Of a stretch of 64,000 nt of DNA, positions 45,477 through 58,313 are shown piece after piece. The notes below the pieces were generated by a model. That model ran no database searches. It worked only from the letters and a program-made list of their open reading frames with translations, and was not told the DNA's origin. This DNA comes from Ciona savignyi (taxonomy: Eukaryota; Chordata; Ascidiacea; Phlebobranchia; Cionidae). Both the position numbers and the translations under genes were made by a program. The stretch covers positions 663,154 to 727,153 of the forward strand of contig CH003278.1 of assembly GCA_000149265.1 (NCBI GenBank), read 5' to 3'. Numbering within the stretch: position 1 is the first letter of the stretch; each line of letters begins with the position of its first letter.

Positions 45477-48428
45477 TTAAACTGTTAAAAGTTCGTGATA
45501 TTTTATTTGATTATATGTTTGGTTTAACTTGACCTTTGCTACTACCCATTCGGTTTCGGGTGATTTTGATTGATGTTTAACATAAAATTTGTCCGGCGCA
45601 ACCACCATAATGTCCGGCATGCCTATGCGCTCTCTCAGCACCCCAGTTAACCAAACATCGTCCAAATGAGAGAGTCGAGGACTGTGTAATGCCTCGTCGT
45701 GTAACTGCTTCGCCACGCTTACAGACATGGTGTAAAAGCCGCCGAAGCAAAAGTGGGGAAACTGAGTCCATTTATACACGTCTTTTGAAATGAACCATTT
45801 GTCGTTTTGGTTTCTGTGCGGTGGGTCTGTTGTCCCCTTCAGGTAGCCACATATGATCGGGAATTCCGGCCATTCTTGGGTTGACATGAGTTGTACGCTG
45901 CTTTTTATTGCTTTTATCCACTCAACAATGTCGACTGTGATGTCATCATCGGAAGAAGTGTAATATGTCTCCGGTGACAAATTTTGAGCAGCCCACTTCA
46001 TAGCGGAAAGAGTCTTGTTCGTGATATTCCTGAAAAGGGGTGGAAAGGATATTTAGGTTTATTACCGAAAGTAAGGAAAAGGATATTCAGGTTTATTACC
46101 GAAAGTAAGGTGTTATACCCAGGGACACAGACGCAACTAAGAAATGTTGAGAAAAAATGATCACAAAAACGGACTATCTGGATATCCAAATTGTTATAGG
46201 AGTGCCTTAGTTACACAGTGCTCTTAGAGCCGACATCCTGTACGGTACATCGGTGGACGATAAACAATTGTTCTTTGCACGGTTCAGACAAAGTTCATGG
46301 AGTCGTTTGAAGTTCATAGGGATATATTTTAGACGAAAAAGCTCTTACCCTATTTAAACGCTTAGAGAAGAACCGACATGTCTTTTTTACAACCTTATTT
46401 GATCTTATTCGTATTATTAAGTCCTAGTTACACTAGGTATAATTTTACCTACAGAGTGTCAACCACATCTATTTGTAAAACAAATTTTGCGTTATCACCC
46501 AAACTCTGAAAAACTATAACGTTTTAGTTGGCAAGATAATAGAACACGATTCCATCACGTTGTACTGCGTTGCTGCTTTGTAAACTAAATGAAATCACAC
46601 TTACTCATAATCGTCAGGGCCATTAAACTTTAATAAATCACCACAACGATCGCTCTCTGCTGCTATTTTTTCTTCAATGGAATCAGAATTAGTCTTTCCT
46701 ATCACGAAAACGGTTTCGAAAGTGACTCCTTCAACAAAACTCAGGGACGCCCACGTGCGGCGCAATGTTTTTCGGTGGTTTTCGTGCCCTGCAGCCGATT
46801 TTATAAAGGTAACCATTTTCCACTTGACGCCTGTAAATATATGTTTTTTTATTATTTTTTGTTATATGTAAAGGCGCAAACTTGACAAACTAAATTTGAT
46901 ATAAAGCTTGACGATAACATGTGGTGCGCTTATCGAGGTTGGCTTCTTAGAAATATAACGATTATTCATCATCACCCAACAAAACATACAGTGATCTAAT
47001 AATGGGTTTCCTTCGAATCCGAAGGGGACACATTTCGATTTTACTTAGTTATTTTTTTCTCTCTGACGTTGATGACAGACATGCCATTTCGCCAGATTAT
47101 CGATATGAAGTTATTCTCCAATCTAATCCAATCAATCTGACATTCTATTATTTTGCAGCGACCTTTAATTTAACAATAATCCAAAGGAGAATTCTCGCTA
47201 TCGAAAAATGTTAAAAAGAGGCCTATTTTGTGCATTTTTGGCGTTATTGTCGATAATGCAAGTTTAAAAGGGGATATTTAATTCAAATTTCGAAGAAATT
47301 GAAATATGTATAACATTAATCACAATAGGGCTTTTAAAAATAGTGCTGACTAACACGTGGTTAACACTCTTTAGTTAAGTTAAGATTGTAATTGTAAGGA
47401 AAATATAGGGTCGGATGATGGAGATAAGCCACATGAGGACAAGCGTGGGTTTTTGACGCCAATTTTTGCTGAAATCTCGGTTTCGGAGTTGGATATGGGA
47501 CTTGGGATCAATATGGAAAACAGTAAACAATTTTAATCACCTGCGTCTTGTGATTGGTTTAAACGGCCTAACACTTTCCACGGTTCGAGTATGTAATCTT
47601 TAACCAAGTTTCGTTCCGTCTGTTTTTGTTCCCTTATTTCCTCTTTAATAGGTGTTGACGTCCTCTTTATTGATGGTGATACATCCCTTTGAGTTACATC
47701 TCTAGGCCTATTGGTGTGCCTGGAGATAGTGGTGAAGTAAACGGGGTTGGTAATACCCTTGCGATAGCTTATGTAGCTTAAAATATGTGGACTGTCTTAA
47801 CACGTTGGTCGCTAGCCTATATTAGATGAAGCATTTTCATTCGTGCCAAGTGAGGGGGTTGTTTTGGGGGGCAACATTCCGTCTCCAGTTTGTGTACAAT
47901 ATGCATTTAAAACCGAAACTAGTGACAATGTCATCATAGCAACTACACAAACAATATTAACCCTCGAATATACTTAAAAATGTATTCAGGTATCCGACCG
48001 GTTAGTCTGGTGGTTAAGTGCGTCGCCTTTCAACAGAAAGGTTACAAGTTCGAAACTGGTCGCTAGATAATCGAATGTGTCTTTGGGCAAGGCACTTAAC
48101 CGGCATTGCCTGAACCCAGTGGATTAATGGGTTCTACCAAATTGAAGAAACGTGTTGATCATACACAACACACTGCGCAGTGTATTGCGCAATAGCCCTG
48201 GTAAGCCGACGGTGGGTGCGACGGGATCTTACAATTGGCCGTTTGTTAACCCCCTTGGTTTTCCCATTCACGGGAATAAACACATTTATCCTATATCCTA
48301 CCCTATCCTATCCTATTCTACGTACTCTCTTACCTTAGTAAGCTTTTGGTGTACAGTAAATAATTGAACAGCAATATTACTACAAACATGACCAAGAACA
48401 CCGAAACAATTTTCCATTTTTTTATCAT
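45477..48428 (-). CDS. GT31 beta-1,3-glycosyltransferase copy 4 (intact, 374 aa)
   Basis: Exons 48428-48334, 47791-47541, 46830-46605, 46029-45477 (95, 251, 226, 553 nt), open throughout with consensus splice sites. Catalytic motifs are present: FIKSAAGHENHRKTLRRTW, SSDDDITV and LDDVWLTGVL. Differences from copy 2 include KWAAQNLSPE, KAIKSSVQLMSTQEW and VVAKVKLNQT near the C-terminus. Intron 3 is of the second subtype (GGAGTGCCTTAGTTACACAG). A second, damaged exon 1 with its SINE lies about 1 kb further upstream (49460-49365). With copy 2, one of two complete reading frames in the window. Confidence 0.83.
47993..48320 (+). mobile_element. SINE in intron 1 of array copy 4
   Basis: Same insertion as in the other units; carries the ATAATCGAATGTGTCTTTGG variant shared with copies 2 and 4'. 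Confidence 0.85.
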
Positions 48429-48911
48429 TTTACAAGTAGCTATAAGGTATAGTGCTATTTTCCTATAACTATTCTATATCTGTATGTTTAAAAAAATTGT
48501 AAACACAACCATACCACTGATCAACATTTAAAGTTTACAACATTGTAGCACCATCAAAAAAGTGTTTCATTTTCATTTACAGTTAAATCATGTAAAGTGT
48601 TGACTTACAATCGGTGTACAATATATAGATTCTTTCAGCTTATCGTAAACACAATGTTGTGCTAAGCGAAACTTTCGTTTATCCTGTTTCACTGACAATT
48701 TCTGGAAAAAAATACGCCACCACTATAACGAACTTTAGCTCTAGGTCTCTACGTTGTTGGTACGCGCGTGTTCTGGTTATGGAGCTTTTTTTGTGACAGC
48801 AATATATGCAAGACACTATTCTTTCATATTTTCTCTACATTTCACTTTCTTATATTTTCTCTAGTTATAGAACATTGCGAAAATATTCACAATTGCAACA
48901 ATCGAATTCTA

Positions 48912-49021
48912 TTAACTCTTTCCGTCCCAACTCGCCATATATCGCGAGTTGGTGGGAAAACATGGTATCCCGCCTGTACATAAATGGGTGCAAATCTAAA
49001 AAACGATTTCTCCGTATTTTC
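48912..49021. mobile_element. About 110-bp foreign segment with inverted repeat at a TTAA
   Basis: After CGAATTCTATTAA the array sequence is interrupted by CTCTTTCCGTCCCAACTCGC, a CCAACTCGC...GCGAGTTGG inverted repeat with 8-nt spacer, and unrelated sequence up to the SINE head. It marks the junction of the duplicated block. A TTAA start and short inverted repeat are compatible with a solo end of a piggyBac-like element, but this is unproven. Confidence 0.4.
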
Positions 49022-49024
49022 AGG

Positions 49025-49350
49025 TATCCGACCGGTTAGTCTGGTGGTTAAGTGCGTCGCCTTTCAACAGAAAGGTTACAAGTTCGAAACTGGTCGCTAG
49101 ATAATCGAATGTGTCTTTGGGCAAGGCACTTAACCGGCATTGCCTGAACCCAGCGGATTAGGTTCCACCAAATTGAGGGAACGTGTTGATCATACACAAC
49201 ACACTGCGCAGTGTATTGCGCAATAGCCACGGTAACCCGACGGTGGGCGCGACGGGATCTCACGATTGGCCGTTTGTTAACCCCCTAGGTTTTCTCAATC
49301 ACGGGAATAAATATAATTATCCAATATCCTACCCTATCCTATCCTATTCT
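49025..49350 (+). mobile_element. Second SINE copy, in the duplicated block of unit 4
   Basis: Part of a ~0.9-kb duplication (about 49022-49930 repeats 47990-48910) carrying SINE, exon 1 and spacer. Confidence 0.8.
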
Positions 49351-49364
49351 ACGTACTTTCTTAC

Positions 49365-49460
49365 CTTAGTAAGCTTTTGGTGTACAGTAAATAATTGAAC
49401 AGCATTATTCCTACCAACATGACCAAGAACACCGAAACAATTTTCCATTTTTTTTATCAT
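49365..49460 (-). pseudogene. Duplicated, frameshifted GT31 exon 1
   Basis: Matches the membrane-anchor exon, but the T run has 8 instead of 7 bases, so the frame starting ATGATAAAAAAA is shifted by one. It lies upstream of the intact exon 1 of copy 4 and is not needed by it. The donor gtaag is preserved, so it might still serve as an alternative non-coding first exon. Confidence 0.7.
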
Positions 49461-50338
49461 TTTACAAGTAGCTAAAAGGTATAGTACTATTTTCCTATAA
49501 CTATTCTATATCTGTATGTTTAAAAAAATTGTAAACACAACCATGACACTGATCAACATTTAAAGTTTACAACATTGTAGCACCATCAAAAAAGTGTTTC
49601 ATTTTCATTTACAGTTAAATCATGTAAAGTGTTGACTTACAATCGGTGTACAATATATAGATTCTTTCGGCTTATCGTAAACACAATGTTGTGCTAAGCG
49701 AAACTTTCGTTTATCCTGTTTCACTGACAATTTCTGGAAAAAAATACGCCACCACTATAACGAACTTTAGCTCTAGGTCTCTACGTTGTTGGTTCGCGCG
49801 TGTTCTGGTTATGGAGCTTTTTTTGTGACAGCAATATATGCAAGACACTATTCTTTCATATTTTCTCTACATTTCACTTTCTTATATTTTCTCTAGTTAT
49901 AGAACATTGCGAAAATATTCACAATTGCAACAATCGAATTCTATTAAACTGCATTGTGCTGCTGTTGCTATTACCTATCCATTTTTATTATTAAAGTATT
50001 TTAAGTTGCAGGACGTGCTTGACTATATGCTTTGGCTTCCTTGCATAGGTATTGTTCTTCAGATTTAATCTTCAACAATACGCTTGGTAACTATATCATT
50101 GTCACCGCGTATCCTATTCATCTAATGATAATTTCCAAGTAAACGTATAATCACACGTTGTGTAAACCTAGTATGATAACGAGATGAATAATATCCAGTA
50201 CGGCAACCCGGCTGTTCGCACGATGGATTTAGCTAAAAAAAAACTTGTATAAACGCTCATCGTACTTCCAACTACGAATAATGAAATCAAACAATGAAAA
50301 GAAAACATGTAATAAAAATTAAAAAATATAATTATAGC

Positions 50339-52615
50339 CTAAACTGTTAAAAGTTCGTGATATTTAATTTGATTGTATGTTTGTTTTAATTTGACATTTG
50401 CTACTTCCCATTCAGTTTCGGGTGATTTTGGTTGATGTTTAACATAGAATTTGTCCGGCGCAACCACCATAATGTCTGGCATGCCTATGCGCTCTCTCAG
50501 CACCCCAGTTAACCACACATCGTCCAAATGAGAGAGTCGAGGACTGTGTAATGCCTCGTCGTGTAACTGCTTCGCCACGCTTACAGACATGGTGTAAAAG
50601 CCGCCGAAGCAAAAGTGGGGAAACTGAGTCCATTTATACACGTCTTTTGAAATGAACCATTTGTCGTCTTGGTTTCTGTGCGGTGGGTCTGTTGTCCCCT
50701 TCAGGTAGCCACATATGATCGGAAATTCCGGCCATTCTTGGATTGACATGAGTTGTACGCTGCTTTCTATTGCTTTCATCCACTCAACAATGTCGACTGT
50801 GATGTCATCATCGGAAGACGTGTAATATGTCTCCGGTGACAAATTTCGAGCAGCCCACTTCATAGCGGAAAGAGTCTTGTTCGTGATATTCCTGAAAAGG
50901 GGTGGAAAGGATATTCAGGTTTATTACCCAAAGTAAGGTGTTATACCCAGGGACACAGACGCAACTAAGAAATGTTGAGAAAAAATGATCACAAAAACGG
51001 ACTATCTGGATATCCAAATTGTTATAGGAGTGCCTTAGTTACACAGTGCTCTTAGAGCCGACATCCTGTACGGTACATCGGTGGACGATAAACAATTGTT
51101 CTTTGCACGGTTCACACAAAGTTCATGGAGTCGTTTGAAGTTCATAGGGATATATTTTAGACGAAAAAGCTCTTACCCTATTTAAACGCTTAGAGCAGAA
51201 CCGACATGTCTTTTTTACAACCTTATATGATCTTATTCGAATTGTTAAGTCCTAGTTACACTAGGTATAATTTTAACTACAGAGTGTCAACCACATCTAT
51301 TTGTAAAACAAATTTTGCGTTATCACCCAAACTCTGGTAAAACTATAACGTTTTAGTTGGCAAGATAATAGAACACGATTCCATCACGTTGTGCCGCGTT
51401 GCTGCTTTGTAAACTAAATGAAATCACACTTACTCATAATCATCAGGGCCATTAAACTTTAATAAATCCCCACAACGATCGCTCTCTGCTGCTATTTTTG
51501 CTTCAATGGAATCAGAACTAGTCTTCCCTATCACGAAAACGGTTTCGAAAGTGACTCCTTCAACAAAACTCAGGGACGCCCACGTGCGGCGCAATGTTTT
51601 TCGGTGGTTTTCGTGCCCTGCAGCTGATTTTATAAAGGTAACCATTTTCCACTTGACGCCTGTAAATATATGGATTTTTTAATATTTTTTTATGTTAAAA
51701 GGCACAAACTAAATTCATTATAAAGCTTGACGATAACATGTGATGCGCTTATCAAGGTTGGCTTCTTAGAAATATAACGATTACCCAACAAGACAGGCAG
51801 TGATCTTATTATGTGTCCCTTTCGAATCCGAATGGGACACATTTTGATTTTACTTTGTTATTTTTTTTTTCTCCCTGACGTTGATGACAGGCATGCTATT
51901 TTGCCAGATTATCGATATAAAGTTATTTTCCAATCTGGTTAAATCTTGTAAAAATTTTAACTGACATTCTATTATTTTGCAGCGACCTTTAATGTAACAA
52001 AAATCCCAAGGCGAATTCCCGCTATCGGAAAATGTTAAAAAGAGGCCTATTTTGTGCATTTTTGGCGTTATTGTCGATAATGCAAGTTTAAAAGGGGATA
52101 TTTAATTTAAATTTCGAAGAAATTGAAATATGTATAACATTAATCACAATAGGGCTTTTAAAAATAGTGCTGACTAACACGTGGTTAACACTGTTTAGTT
52201 AAGTTAAGATTGTAATTGTAAGGAAAATATAGGGTCGGATGATGGAGATAAGCCACATGAGGACAAGCGTGGGTTTTTGACGCCAATTTTTGCTGAAATC
52301 TCGGTTTCGGAGTTGGATATGGGACTTGGGATCAATATGGAAAACAGTAAACAATTTTAATCACCTGCGTCTTGTGATTGGTTTAAACGGCCTAACACTT
52401 TCCACGGTTCGAGTATGTAATCTTCAACCAAGTTTCGTTCCGTCTGTTTTTGTTCCCTTATGTTCTCTTTAATAGGTGTTGACGTCCTCTTTATTGATGA
52501 TGATACACCCCCTTGAGTTACATCTGTGGGCCTATTGGTGTGCCTGGAGATAGTGGTGAAGTAAACGGGTTTGGTAATACCCCTGCGATAGCTTATGTAG
52601 CTTAACAGATGTGGA
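50339..52615 (-). pseudogene. GT31 glycosyltransferase copy 5, lacking exon 1
   Basis: Exons 2-4 are open (52615-52365, 51659-51434, 50891-50339). A deletion at about 52727 joins the sequence just upstream of exon 2 (GTTTGTGTACAATATG) directly to sequence beyond exon 1 (ATTGTAAACACAACC), removing SINE and membrane-anchor exon (about 600 bp). No other MIKKW-type exon lies before copy 6. Without a start and anchor it is unlikely to give a Golgi enzyme, unless a new first exon is used. Exon 4 differs mildly (NQDDKW, HQPKSPE, VKLKQT). Confidence 0.8.
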
Positions 52616-53461
52616 CTGCCTTAACACGTTGGTCGCTAGCCTATATTAGATGAAGCATTTTCATTCGTGCCAAGTGAGGGGGTCGTTTTGGGGGGCAACA
52701 TTCCGTCTCCAGTTTGTGTACAATATGATTGTAAACACAACCATGCCACTAATCACCATTTGAAGTTTACAACATTGTAGTACCATCAAAAAAGTGTTCC
52801 ACTTACAGTTAAATCATGTAAAGTATTGACTTACAATCCATGTACAATATATAGATTCTTTCGGCTTGTCGTAAACACAATGCTGTGCTAACGAACTTTA
52901 GCTCTAGGTCTCTACGTTGTTGTTAAGCGCGTGTTGTGATTATAAAGCTTTTTTGTGACAGCAATATGCAAGACATTTCTCTTTCATATTTTCTCTACAT
53001 TTCATTTTTTATATATTTTTCAGTAAGACAACATTGCTAAAATATTCACAATTGCAACAGTATAGAATTCTATTAAACTGCATTGCGCTGCAGTTGCTAT
53101 TATGTATATTATTTTTATTATTAAAGTATTTTAAGTTGCAGGAAGTGCTTGACTATATTCGTTGGCTTCCTTGCATACGTATTGTTCTTCAGATTTAATC
53201 TTCAACAATACGCTTGGTAACTATATCATTGTCACCGCATATCCTATTCATCTAATGATAATTTCCAAGTAAACAAACAACCAGACGTTGTGTAAACCTA
53301 TAGTACATTAACGAGATAAATAATATCCAATGCGGCAACCCGACTGTTCGCACGATGGATTTGGCTAAAAAAAACTAGTATAAACGCCCATTGTAGTTTC
53401 AACTACGAATAATGAAATAAAAAAATGGTAAGAAAACTGGTAATAAAAAAATAATTATCGC

Positions 53462-56400
53462 TTAAACTGTTAAAAGTTCGTGATATTTTATTTGATTATA
53501 TGTTTGGTTTAACTTGACATTTGCTACTTCCCATTCAGTTTCGGGTGATTTTGATTGATGTTTAACATAGAATTTTTCCGGCGCAACCACCATAATGTCT
53601 GGCATGCCTATGCGCTCTCTCAGCACTCCAGTTAACCAAACATCGTCCAAATGAGAGAGTCGAGGACTGTGTAATGCCTCGTCGTGTAACTGCTTCACCA
53701 CGCTTACAGACATGGTGTAAAAGCCGCCGAAGCAAAAGTGGGGAAACTGAGTCCATTTATACACGTCTTTTGAAATGAACCATTTGTCGTTTTGATTTCT
53801 GTGCGGTGGGTCTGTTGTCCCCTTCAGGTAGCCACATATGATCGGAAATTCCGGCCATTCTTTGGTTGACATAAGTTGTGTGCTGCTTTCTATTGCTTTC
53901 ATCCACTCAACAATGTCGACTGTAATGTCATCATCGGAAGACGTGTAATATGTCTCCGGTGACAAATTTCGAGCAGCCCACTTCATAGCGGAAAGAGTCT
54001 TATTCGTGATATTCCTGAAAAGGGGTGGAAAGGATATTCAGGTTTATTACCAAAAGTGAGGTGTTATACCCAGGGACACAGACGCAACGAAGAAATGTCG
54101 AGAAAAAATGATCACAAAAACGGACTAAGTAAACTGGATATCCAAATTGTTATAGGAGTGCCTTAGTTACGCAGTGCTCTTAGAGCCGACATCCTGTACG
54201 GTACATCGGTGGACGATAAACAATTGTTCTTTGCACGGTTCAGACAAAGTTCATGGAGTCGTTTGAAGTTCATAGGGATATATTTTAAACGAAAAAGCTC
54301 TTACCCTATTTAAACGCTTAGACAAGAACCGACATGTCTTTTTTACAACCTTATTTGATCTTATTCGAATTGTTAAGTCCTATAGTTACACTAGGTATAA
54401 TTTTAACTACAGAGTGTCAACCACATCTATTTGTAAAACAAATTTTTCGTTATCACCCTAACTCTGGAAAAACTATAACGTTTTAGTTGGCAAGATAATA
54501 GAACACGATTCCATCACGTTGTGCCGCGTTGCTGCTTTGTAAACTAAATGAAATCACACTTACTCATAATCGTCAGGGCCATTAAACTTTAATAAATCCC
54601 CACAACGATCGCTCTCTGCTGCTATTTTTGCTTCAATGGAATTATAGTTAGTCTTTCCTATCACGAAAACGGTTTCGAAAGTGACTCCTTCAACAAAACT
54701 CAGGGACGCCCACGTGCGGCGCAATGTTTTTCGGTGGTTTTCGTGCCCTGCAGCCGATTTTATAAAGGTAACCATTTTCCACTTGACGCCTGTAAATATA
54801 TGTTTTTTTTAGTATTTTTTGTTATATGTAAAGGCGCAAACTTGACAAACTAAATTTGATATAAAGCATGACGATAACATGTGGTGCGCTTATCGAGGTT
54901 GGCTGCTTAGAAATATAACGATTATTCATCACCCAACAAGACAGACATTGTTCTTATTATGTTCTCTTCGAATCCGAAGGGGACACATTTCGATTTTACT
55001 TAGTTATTTTCTTTTTCTCTCTGACGTTGATGACAGGCATGCCATTTCGCCAGATTATCGATATAAAGTTATTCTCCAATCTGGTTAAAACTTTTGAAAA
55101 TTTTAACTGACATTCTATTATTTTGCAGCGACCTTTAATTTAACAAAAATCCCAAGGCGAATTCCCGCTATCGGAAAATGTTAAAAAGAGGCCTTTTTTG
55201 GCATTTTTGGCGTTATCGACGATATTGCCAGCTTAAAAATGGATATTTAATTTAAATTTGTACAACAATAATCAGTAAAAAACATAACTAGAATTTTAAT
55301 TACCCAGCTTACCTTGGGAAATGTCCCAAAACAAAATATGCGTAACTAATCATAAATACAATATTATTACGCGTGTGAATGAGGTGGAAACACAAAACTG
55401 AGATCCATAAATAAATAAATAGCGTGAATACGAACAAAAACAAGCGTGTGTCCCACATCTATCTTTAACCCCTTTCTGGGAAATCCATTTATTATTTTCC
55501 ACGGAAACTAGTAATCAGACATATTTACGCTTTAAATATTAAGGCAGAAAATGTTCCATCGAGGTATATCTTCGTGTTACGTATAATATGGTTTGGATCT
55601 ACAGTGGGAAATTCTGGGTTGATTGCGCCAGGGAAAATCTTGAGGAACCAAGAATATAATCACTATTGCTGTTTGTAAATGTTTGGCCCCGGGTATTCCA
55701 TAACAGACGATTTTTGGAACTGCCCAGGAAAATTCAATTCAAATTGTTACTTTAAAAAGGTTGTAGGTAAATAAAAAGTAAGGTGATAGAGTGACAAATG
55801 AACCCTATATACCACAAGTTACTACGGGAAATCCATTAAAATATAACATTGAAACATAGTACACTTTTATCACGTATATATAATTTGGCTAAACTTTTAA
55901 CATCACTACAAATCGATAGTAATATACAAGGCGAACAAAAAGATTCGAATACTCTCTACCTTTCATAAATCATTTTCCTCAAACCACTGATTATTCTGCT
56001 TTAACTCCGGATAATCACAAAAATAAAATGAACTAATCAGTTAAACTTGTTAGAAGTGTTATAGTTAAAATGTATTAGATATGCATTAACATATTGTAAA
56101 TAAATCACGCCGGGGAAACTCATACCAAGCCCAAGAATATTAGTACATTCACCGTGTTCTTTTATTTTTAGGCATTTTTTTGTGGTAAAATTATTTAATA
56201 ACAATAAAATATATCTCAATTAAAAAAATCGTAACTTGAGAACCCATTGATTTCTGCTTGTAGAAACAAATGTTATACTCTTTATAGCACATGCCATGGG
56301 TGATGAGGTAGCCAGGGAACCCGATCGTTTCTGCATGCTAAACATATACCATACTCACTTTTAAAAGTAGTGGTGGATAACACGTGGTTAACACTCTTCA

Positions 56401-57447
56401 GTTAAGTTTAGATTGTAGTTGTAAAGAAAATATAGGATCGGATGATGGAGATAAGTCGCATGGGGACAAGCGTGGGATTTTGACCCCTAATATTTGCTGA
56501 CAAAATCTCGGCTGCGGAGTTAGGAAATAGGACTTGGGACCAATATGGAAAACAGTAAACAATTTTGATGACCTGCGTCATGTGATTGTTTTAAACGGCC
56601 CAACACTTTCCACGGTTCGAGTATGTAATCTTTAACCAAGTTTCGTTCCGTCTGTTTTTGTTCCCTTATTTCCTCTTTAATAGGTGTTGACGTCCTCTTG
56701 ATTGATGATGATACATCCCCTTGAGTTACATCTGTGGGCCTATTGGTGAGCCTGGAGATAATGGTGAAGTAGACGGGGTTGGTAATACCCTTGCGATAGC
56801 TTATGTATCTTAACAGATGTGGACTGCCTTAACACGTTGGTCGCCACTAGATCAACCCATTTCGTTCGTGCCAAGTGAAGGGGTTGTTTTTAGGGGCAAC
56901 ATTCCGTTTCCAGTTTGTGTACAATATGCATTTAAAACCGAAACTAGTGACAATGTCATCATAGCAACTACATAAACAATTTTAACCCTCGAATATACTT
57001 AAAAATGTATTCAGGTATCCGACCGGTTAGTCTGGTGGTTAAGTGCGTCGCCTTTCAACAGAAAGGTTACAAGTTGGAAACTGGTCGCTAGATAATCAAA
57101 TGTGTCTTTGGGCAAGGCACTTAACCGGCATTGCCTCAACCCAGCGGATTAGGTTCCACCAAATTGAGGGAACGTGTTGATCATACACAACACACTGCGC
57201 AGTGTATTGCGCAATAGCCCTGGTAAGCCGACGGTGGGCGCGACGGGATCTCACGATTGGCCGTTTGTTAGACCCCTTGGTTTTCCCATTCCCGGGAATA
57301 AACATAATCCCAAAATCCTACCATATCCTATCCCATTCTACGTACTCTCTTACCTTAGTAAACTTTTGGTGTACAGTAAATAATTGTACAGCAATATTCC
57401 TACAAACATGACCAAGAACACCATAACTATTTCCATTTTTTTATCAT
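53462..57447 (-). CDS. GT31 glycosyltransferase copy 6, damaged start, otherwise open
   Basis: Exons 57447-57354, 56823-56573, 54789-54564, 54014-53462. Exons 2 to 4 are intact with all catalytic motifs. Exon 1 has lost one base and changed near 57425-57432, so the usual start reads MIKKWK then stop. A new ATG just downstream (ATGGTGTTCTTGGTCATG) is back in frame and would give a protein with a shortened anchor (MVFLVMFVGILLYNYLLYTK) and no basic N-terminus. The exon 2 donor is gtcatc instead of gtgatt. Intron 2 is about 1 kb longer than in siblings. Function therefore uncertain. Confidence 0.6.
55258..56365. repeat. About 1.1-kb extra sequence in intron 2 of copy 6
   Basis: Between the shared segments TTTAATTTAAATTT and CTTTTAAAAGTAGTGGTGGA this copy carries about 1.1 kb, where the other units have about 60-70 bp. 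Near its right end it contains TTTCTGCTTGTAGAAACAAA and then the shared GTGGTTAACACTC terminal motif, resembling the element at 4199-3690. Either a late insertion, or the full element of which the other copies keep a deleted form. Confidence 0.55.
57017..57337 (+). mobile_element. SINE in intron 1 of array copy 6
   Basis: Same insertion as in copies 1-4 and 7; the B-box region reads AAGTTGGAAACTGG, a change in the promoter motif. Confidence 0.82.
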
Positions 57448-58313
57448 TTTACAAGTAGCTATAAGGTATAGTGCTATTTTCCTATAACTATTCTATATCT
57501 GTATGTTTAAAAAAATTGTAAATACAACCATGCCACTGATCAACATTTAAAGTTTACAACATTGTAGCACCATCAAAAAAGTGTTTCATTTTCATTTACA
57601 GTTAAATCATGTAAAGTGTTGACTTACAATCGATGTACAATATATAGATTCTTTCGGCTTATCGTAAACACAATGTTGTGCTAAGCGGAACTTTCGTTTA
57701 TCCTGTTTCACTGACAATTTCTGGAAAAAAATACGCCACCACTATAACGAACTTTAGCTCTAGGTCTCTACGTTGTTGGTACGCGCGTGTTCTGGTTATG
57801 GAGCTTTTTTGTGACAGCAATATGCAAGACACTTTTCTTTCATATTTTCTCTACATTTCACTTTCTTATATTTTCTCTAGTTATAGAACATTGCGAAAAT
57901 ATTCACAATTGCAACAATCGAATTCTATTAAACTGCATTGCGCTGCGGTTGCTATTACCTATCCATCTTTATTATTAAAGTATTTTAAGTTGCAGGAAGT
58001 GCTTAACTATATTCGTTGGCTTCCTTGCATAGGTATTGTTCTTCAGATTTAATCTTCAACAATGCGCTTGGTAACTATATCATTGTCACCGCGTATTCTA
58101 TTCATCCAATGACAATTTCCAAGTAAACAAATCATCAGACGTGGTGTAAACCTATAGTGCATTAACGAGATAAATAATATCCAATACGGCAACCCGACTG
58201 TTCGCACGATGGATTTGGCTAAAAAAACTAGTATAAACGCTCATTGTAGTTTCAACTACGAATAATAAAATAAAAAAATGGTAGGAAAACATGTAATAAA
58301 AAATAATTATAGC

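Noticed and set aside
48768..49994. Repeated plus-strand frames rich in Phe and Ile (FWLWSFFCDSN...)
   Set aside because: They lie in the spacer upstream of exon 1, recur only because the spacer is duplicated, and are interrupted or shifted in other units.
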